DNA of 9,447 nt, taken from positions 1 to 9,447 of the forward strand of contig DMTG01000150.1 of assembly GCA_003477345.1 (NCBI GenBank), written 5' to 3'. Numbering within the stretch: position 1 is the first letter of the stretch; the number at the start of each line of letters is the position of its first letter. The DNA comes from Succinivibrionaceae bacterium. Its GTDB lineage: Bacteria > Pseudomonadota > Gammaproteobacteria > Enterobacterales > Succinivibrionaceae. The notes under the pieces were generated by a model that saw nothing but the letters and a program-made list of their open reading frames with translations, did no database searches and was not told where the DNA came from. Positions 5,475-9,447 of the stretch are shown here, piece after piece. The position numbers and the translations under genes are program-made.

Positions 5475-7847
5475 TTACTGCTTGTACAGTTCAAAATCGA
5501 CAGTATCTGCACTCTGGCCGAAGACTCTAAGCAATTCTGAAATTCCAGGATCTTTGGAAAAACGGGCTCTGGTATCTATTTTTTCCTGAAGATAAGCCAT
5601 AATAGCGTGCGCCTTTGGTGAATTTACCGGAAACTCCTTCTCGCCTTTCTTTGGAACATACTGAATAAACTCTATCTCCAGATTTTCAGAGGTAATTTTT
5701 CGAAAAGCAGTCCGTATGTCATTCTGCATAAGCGCGTCACCTAGTACCATGCTGAAAATAGGACTGACTATAATTTTCCATTTAAGATTATTGTCAGGAT
5801 CAATTACTCTTTCAGAATGACACAGCAGAGATTTTATAAGCCCTTCAGTGAAGCCGGCGGTAAGTATATCCTTGTACCAGGCATCGGTTAAAACCAGCTT
5901 GTCATAAAAATCGTCATCGTTTAAAGGTCTGCCAAGCTTGCGATTTTCTTCCTCGATAAAACGCTCTATCGCGGCGTCATTTCGCTGCGGAGCTTTAGGA
6001 CTGCCAAGACTTTCCTTCTTATCTGCTTCAGTTAACGGATTAGAAGCTGAGGTATCCTGCGTAGCGGAAGCTGGCATAAAAGAAGAGTTTACGAGAGTAT
6101 CCATAAACTGTTCTTTGTCAGACTCGCTGCTCTCTTCCCCTTCTACTACGTATGAATCGTCAGATTCATCCGGATCAGCATCCGTCTGCATGCTGTTTTC
6201 AATATTTTCTGCAAATACGGCACTGGCACCTTTAACTTCTACTTTAGGAGATTCCGGTACCCAGGCTGGAAACGGTATGATATTTTTGGCATCAGGTGAA
6301 CCGTGGGCATTAGATCCGCCCTCAGACTCTCTGTCTTCTGCGCCTGCTACTTCTGTATTAGGCTCTTCAGGAGCAAAATCTACCTGTATAACAGAGGAAT
6401 CACTTTCTGATGTAGAAGAAGCACTAGTAGCATTTCCCTGCTCAAGACTGTTCATGATTGCTCTGAGCTGCGGACTTATATAGTCGTCCGTGGATTCTGA
6501 CTCTGCTATCACAACTGGAGATTTGTTCTCTAAAACCGTTGCCTTTACAGTTTCATCTAATGTCTTATATTCATCGAAGTTTAACTGGCAGACAGAAAGT
6601 CTCTCCTTATCTAGAGCAAATGGATCTGAAACAATTAAATTAAACCTGTTTTTATCAGAGAGATTCTGAGCATCAGGTCTGGTCTGCTGATTAGCTTCCA
6701 TTAAGGCCGACTGAAGCGGACTGATATTTTCAGCCTTTCTTTTTTCAGTCTCTTTTCTTATCTGCTCATCACTTGCCTTTGCAGCAGCCTGGAGCATGCT
6801 TAAGGTTTCAAGGGATGCGTCTTTGCCTTTTGCATTGCGAACATCTGTGATGCTTATAGTTCTGCCGTTTATAACCAGCTCAGGATCATTGTCTTTCTCA
6901 TCTTCTCTTAAGGCAGAATTCAGCTTCTCTATATCTGATAAGGTAAGTGCCGGAGGATTGCCTGCGGTATTCTCATTGGCCGCAGGCTTACTGTTTACCA
7001 GCAGCTCTTTAGCTTTGTCAGTATTCCCGGTGATAAGAGCAATCGTTGCATCCATCTGCATTTTGGGAGTTACTTTGTTAATTAAAGACGATGAAGAGTT
7101 TAATTCATGACTGCGTTTTCTTATTCTCTTTATATAGGCGTTGATCTCCGGCAGATATTCGACTATGCTGTCACCAAGCTTTTCCGGCATCACCGTATCT
7201 TTAAAGGAGTCTGACAGCTCTACAGAAGGAGCACTGGCTATTCTGTCATCAGCACCGTCATCGGTTTTAAAAAGCTTATCAAGTTCTGCCTGATATTTGT
7301 CTGCTATTTTATTTGAATGTCCGCTATTGTTCAGGAAACTGCTTATGCCTTCTAAAGAGCGTTCCATAATGTCAAAATCATGAACACTGGTATTGATGTT
7401 TCCTGAATTTTTCTCTGCGCTTTGCAGAACCTCGTCAAATTTTCGGTTTAAAAGCTCTTTGACGTCGGAAGTCTGGGCTGAATCCTGCGAGGAATATTTT
7501 GCATTTACAGGAGAAACCTCGGACACTGCAGTATCTTTTGATTGCGCTGCTGCAGCAGCAGGTGGCACAGTATCTAGCACGTCATTTGCCTGAATGTCTG
7601 AAGGAGGTTCTGACTGAGGCTGATTTTCAGACGGCTTTGACTCGTTCAGAAAATCAGCTAATGACAGGTCATTTGGCTTTGAACAATTTGAAGCTTCTGT
7701 GTCTGATACTGATTCTGGTTTTTCTGGGAATGCAGGTGTACTTATAACTGCAGCTGACTGCTCGTCGGCTGCGGACTGACTGCTGCTTGCTACTGTTATA
7801 ACGCTGGCTTCACCCAAATTCAGAATAGAATCTTCACCTATCCAATC
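5475..7847 (-). CDS. dnaX: DnaX tau-specific extension (reached by -1 frameshift): long acidic linker plus C-terminal tau domain
   Basis: 790 codons in the -1 frame relative to the ATPase core, open from the slippery run to TAA. The full tau would be about 1166 aa (376 + 790), against 643 in E. coli. The first 600 or so residues are rich in Ser, Glu, Asp, Ala and Asn with scattered helical stretches, probably disordered or multi-segment. The last 180 or so residues (DAWYKDILTAGFTEGLIKSLL, about 110 residues further to SPKAHAIMAYLQEKI, ISELLRVFG) resemble the tau domain V that binds the Pol III alpha subunit and couples clamp loader to polymerase. In E. coli domain IV binds DnaB; no match is evident here. 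A lone start at TTG 7817 is possible but has no clear ribosome binding site. If the frameshift were not real, this would be a broken gene, but its long intact frame and conserved end argue for expression. Confidence 0.75.
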   Translation of the reverse strand, partial: DWIGEDSILNLGEASVITVASSSQSAADEQSAAVISTPAFPEKPESVSDTEASNCSKPNDLSLADFLNESKPSENQPQSEPPSDIQANDVLDTVPPAAAAAQSKDTAVSEVSPVNAKYSSQDSAQTSDVKELLNRKFDEVLQSAEKNSGNINTSVHDFDIMERSLEGISSFLNNSGHSNKIADKYQAELDKLFKTDDGADDRIASAPSVELSDSFKDTVMPEKLGDSIVEYLPEINAYIKRIRKRSHELNSSSSLINKVTPKMQMDATIALITGNTDKAKELLVNSKPAANENTAGNPPALTLSDIEKLNSALREDEKDNDPELVINGRTISITDVRNAKGKDASLETLSMLQAAAKASDEQIRKETEKRKAENISPLQSALMEANQQTRPDAQNLSDKNRFNLIVSDPFALDKERLSVCQLNFDEYKTLDETVKATVLENKSPVVIAESESTDDYISPQLRAIMNSLEQGNATSASSTSESDSSVIQVDFAPEEPNTEVAGAEDRESEGGSNAHGSPDAKNIIPFPAWVPESPKVEVKGASAVFAENIENSMQTDADPDESDDSYVVEGEESSESDKEQFMDTLVNSSFMPASATQDTSASNPLTEADKKESLGSPKAPQRNDAAIERFIEEENRKLGRPLNDDDFYDKLVLTDAWYKDILTAGFTEGLIKSLLCHSERVIDPDNNLKWKIIVSPIFSMVLGDALMQNDIRTAFRKITSENLEIEFIQYVPKKGEKEFPVNSPKAHAIMAYLQEKIDTRARFSKDPGISELLRVFGQSADTVDFELYKQ

Positions 7848-8974
7848 TTTTTTTTTTCGGGTGTAAAGGCAATTAACCGGAGAACGGCCATTTCGAAGGC
7901 AGCTACTCCATCCGGAGCTAATTTTAGCTCTTCAATGCCTTCTAAGGCAATCTGATAATAGGTCTGCAGATCCTGAGGCGTAAAGAGACCGGCATATTTG
8001 TGCAGAATGTCATTTGATAAAGAGAAGATATTAAGCTTTGTACCTCCGGTCATCTGATATAAAGCCAGATCATGAAAAGCAGTAACCAGCTCATTTAACA
8101 GATTCTGATAATTAGGCGATATACCGCGTATTTCTTCTAAAACAGGCCCCAGATTCTGATTATTGCCAGGTAACAGCAGATCAAAGATTCTGGTCAAAAG
8201 CTCATCACCTGCAGTACCGAGCATACTTAAAACTAAATCAGCCTTTATAGATCCGGCACCTAAAGCTATTGCCTGATCGGTTAAAGACAGAGCATCACGC
8301 ATACTGCCTCTAGCAGCTCTGCTTAAAAGAGCGGCCCCCTGAGGCTCGCAGGGAATATTCTCCTTTTGGCAAATCTCAATAATTCTGTCTTGAATTTCTT
8401 TTTGCGATAAAGCCTTTAACTGAAACTGCAGACAGCGGGAGAGCACCGTTGCCGGGATCTTGTGAGGATCAGTGGTAGCCAGAATAAACTTTACATGAGC
8501 AGGAGGTTCTTCGAGCGTCTTTAGAAGTGCATTAAAACTGTTTACAGTGAGCATATGCACTTCGTCGATGATATAGATCTTGAACCTGCCTATCATAGGC
8601 GGATACTGAGTGTTTTCTAGAAGCTGTCTGGTATCGTCGACCTTTGTCTGCGAGGCGCCGTCTATTTCAATAACATCAGGGAAACTTCCTCTGGTTATGT
8701 CTCTGCAGATTTCGCAGCTGCCGCAGGGATGAGAAGTAATACCCTCACTGCATTCAAGACATTTGGCAATAATTCTGGCAATTGTGGTCTTGCCGATTCC
8801 GCGGGTTCCCGTAAGCAGATAGGCATGATGGATATGATTATTGTCAATAGAATTCTTTAATGCGCTTATAACGGCTTTCTGCCCCACCACGTCGTCAAAC
8901 GTCTGAGGACGATACTTGCGAGCTAAAGCTTCGTATGCATTATTGCCATTGACTTCCATAAAACTCCAGACCAT
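7838..8974 (-). CDS. dnaX: DNA polymerase III clamp loader subunit gamma (DnaX ATPase core), shared by tau
   Basis: 378 aa, loads the beta sliding clamp as part of the gamma/tau-delta-delta' complex. Visible: ALARKYRPQTFDDVVGQ (16-32), Walker A GTRGIGKT (56-63), zinc cysteines 75, 84, 87 and 90, Walker B IIDEVHML (135-142), sensor 1 ATTDP (166-170), SRC motif (179-181), sensor 2 region GSMRDALSLTDQA, then the collar domain to about residue 373. It stops at TAG directly after the slippery run, so this zero-frame product is a gamma-like form lacking domains IV and V. E. coli gamma has 431 residues. Met6 (8959) is a likely start, with GGAG 4 bases upstream and an N-terminus closer to E. coli; Met1 has GGAGAG 13 bases away. 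The usual downstream ybaB-recR pair is absent; potF converges instead. Confidence 0.92.
   Translation of the reverse strand: MVWSFMEVNGNNAYEALARKYRPQTFDDVVGQKAVISALKNSIDNNHIHHAYLLTGTRGIGKTTIARIIAKCLECSEGITSHPCGSCEICRDITRGSFPDVIEIDGASQTKVDDTRQLLENTQYPPMIGRFKIYIIDEVHMLTVNSFNALLKTLEEPPAHVKFILATTDPHKIPATVLSRCLQFQLKALSQKEIQDRIIEICQKENIPCEPQGAALLSRAARGSMRDALSLTDQAIALGAGSIKADLVLSMLGTAGDELLTRIFDLLLPGNNQNLGPVLEEIRGISPNYQNLLNELVTAFHDLALYQMTGGTKLNIFSLSNDILHKYAGLFTPQDLQTYYQIALEGIEELKLAPDGVAAFEMAVLRLIAFTPEKKKIG
7847..7857 (-). promoter_or_regulatory. dnaX slippery site (A10-G run, heptamer A AAA AAG in phase)
   Basis: On the minus strand the zero-frame codons are GAA AAA AAA AAG ATT GGA TAG. They contain A AAA AAG in the correct phase for -1 ribosomal slippage, the same heptamer as E. 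coli dnaX. After a -1 slip the next codons are GAT TGG ATA, leading into the 790-codon frame. Ten As also permit transcriptional slippage, as in Thermus dnaX; adding one A gives the same result. No Shine-Dalgarno-like stimulator is visible upstream. Downstream there is only a weak 6-bp hairpin (7816-7833). An assembly error in the homopolymer remains possible. Confidence 0.75.
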
Positions 8975-9180
8975 CAGCTAAGATGATCTCTCCACCTGTT
9001 TACTGTTATTTTGTCGATTAATTTTAGCTTTTTTATATAGATAAATGCAAGGCAAAATTATTTTATATTTAGCGGATGTCCATAGTTATTTTTATGTATA
9101 ACAGAGAGTTATTATATTTTATTAAACATAATATTATCTTGTCTGCTGCAAAATACCATATGCTCTCTCTAAATAATAAA

Positions 9181-9213
9181 AAGACCTCTGATCTTGTAAT
9201 GGTCAAAGGCCTT
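9181..9213 (-). terminator. Intrinsic terminator of the chemotaxis receptor gene
   Basis: A 13-bp stem (9181-9193 with 9201-9213) and 7-base loop. On the minus-strand RNA it has one mismatch and two G-U pairs, and it pairs better than on the plus strand. It is followed on the minus strand by a T-rich tract (the A-rich 9171-9180). It lies 23 bases past the receptor stop codon. Confidence 0.75.
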
Positions 9214-9236
9214 TTGAAGGTTAAATTAGACTTTAG

Positions 9237-9447
9237 CTAAACAATGAATCTGTTAACCATCTGCTGCAGATTGTTAAGGTTCTGCACTGATGAGGAAACA
9301 GTTTCCTGCGCGGTTCTAACTTCCTGAGTAAGATTCTGTGACTCGTCGGTAATGCTCTGCATGTTTCCAGAAATTTCTGAAGTAGCAGTTGTCTGCTCTT
9401 CAGCAGCTGTAGCAATCTGAGTGATCTGGGAGTTTACAGTGCCCACC
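9237..9447 (-). CDS. Methyl-accepting chemotaxis protein, C-terminal end (partial)
   Basis: The last 69 or so residues of a chemoreceptor; the gene runs off the right edge, so GTG at 9446 is an internal Val. ITQIATAAEEQTTATSEISGNMQSI is the conserved descending helix of the cytoplasmic signalling coiled coil, with an AAEEQT segment typical of an adaptation (methylation) helix. The heptad pattern continues to VQNLNNLQQMVNRF. It ends in NRFIV and has no NWETF-type pentapeptide tether for CheR/CheB. The sensing domain is outside the window, so the ligand is unknown. A dedicated terminator follows. It indicates a chemotactic cell, consistent with the FlhC-like regulator. Confidence 0.88.
   Translation of the reverse strand, partial: VGTVNSQITQIATAAEEQTTATSEISGNMQSITDESQNLTQEVRTAQETVSSSVQNLNNLQQMVNRFIV

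Noticed and set aside
5938..7747. Several plus-strand frames opposite the tau extension
   Set aside because: They are low-complexity shadows of the Ser/Glu-rich linker and have no start signals; the minus-strand frame is continuous and ends in a recognisable tau domain.
5475..7817. A separate gene starting at TTG 7817 rather than a DnaX extension
   Set aside because: Its C-terminus resembles tau domain V, the frame is already open from the slippery site, and no good ribosome binding site precedes the TTG. Reinitiation is not excluded but is less likely.
8975..9120. dnaX promoter on the minus strand
   Set aside because: Several AT-rich -10-like strings occur, but none is paired with a -35 box at an acceptable distance, so no site can be chosen.
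9233..9415. Second minus-strand frame overlapping the chemoreceptor end
   Set aside because: It lies in another frame of the receptor's coiled-coil sequence and has no recognisable motif.

Overview
The window joins two blocks of visibly different origin. Bases 1 to about 1300 are GC-rich and carry, on the minus strand, the 3' part of a Bacteroidota-type secreted cysteine protease: C10/streptopain catalytic core, a BACON-like domain and a type IX secretion sorting tail. From about 1310 to the end the DNA is AT-rich, and its genes (FlhC-like regulator, ParA, PotF-like binding protein, DnaX, chemotaxis receptor) look gammaproteobacterial. The motility-type genes, low GC and DnaX/PotF resemblance to enteric proteins suggest a gut relative of the Succinivibrionaceae; this placement is an inference. 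The jump occurs inside the protease gene, which loses its 5' half there. A chimeric assembly is the simplest explanation, with recent transfer as the alternative.

Layout. 53-82 is a strong minus-strand terminator for the protease; 107-177 is a four-unit tandem repeat made from the gene's last codons; 158-1282 is the protease fragment. The junction lies near 1285-1315 and is followed by a plus-strand terminator (1368-1402) whose own gene is missing. A plus-strand regulator (1658-2914) ends in an FlhC-type zinc domain and may also contain an FlhD-like segment. It converges on an orphan minus-strand ParA ATPase (3033-3803) across a long hairpin (2929-2978). A 479-base AT-rich divergent region follows, with a perfect palindrome in the likely parA promoter and a run of eight Gs in the likely potF promoter. 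A PotF/PotD-type periplasmic polyamine-binding protein (4283-5404) ends in a bidirectional terminator shared with dnaX.

dnaX occupies 8974-5475 on the minus strand in two frames. The first frame encodes the ATPase core and stops just after an A10-G run holding the heptamer A AAA AAG in phase. The -1 frame continues for 790 codons to the tau C-terminal domain. So the zero frame makes a gamma-like short clamp loader subunit and slippage makes a very long tau, the reverse of the E. coli arrangement. Bases 9237-9447 are the 3' end of a methyl-accepting chemotaxis receptor that runs off the right edge.

Apart from the two dnaX frames, the genes do not form one operon; each is bounded by its own terminator or divergent promoter. 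The points most worth checking are the possible single-chain FlhD-FlhC regulator, the inverted dnaX frameshift with its expanded tau linker, and the G-tract promoter. I saw no tRNA, rRNA, CRISPR array or insertion sequence.
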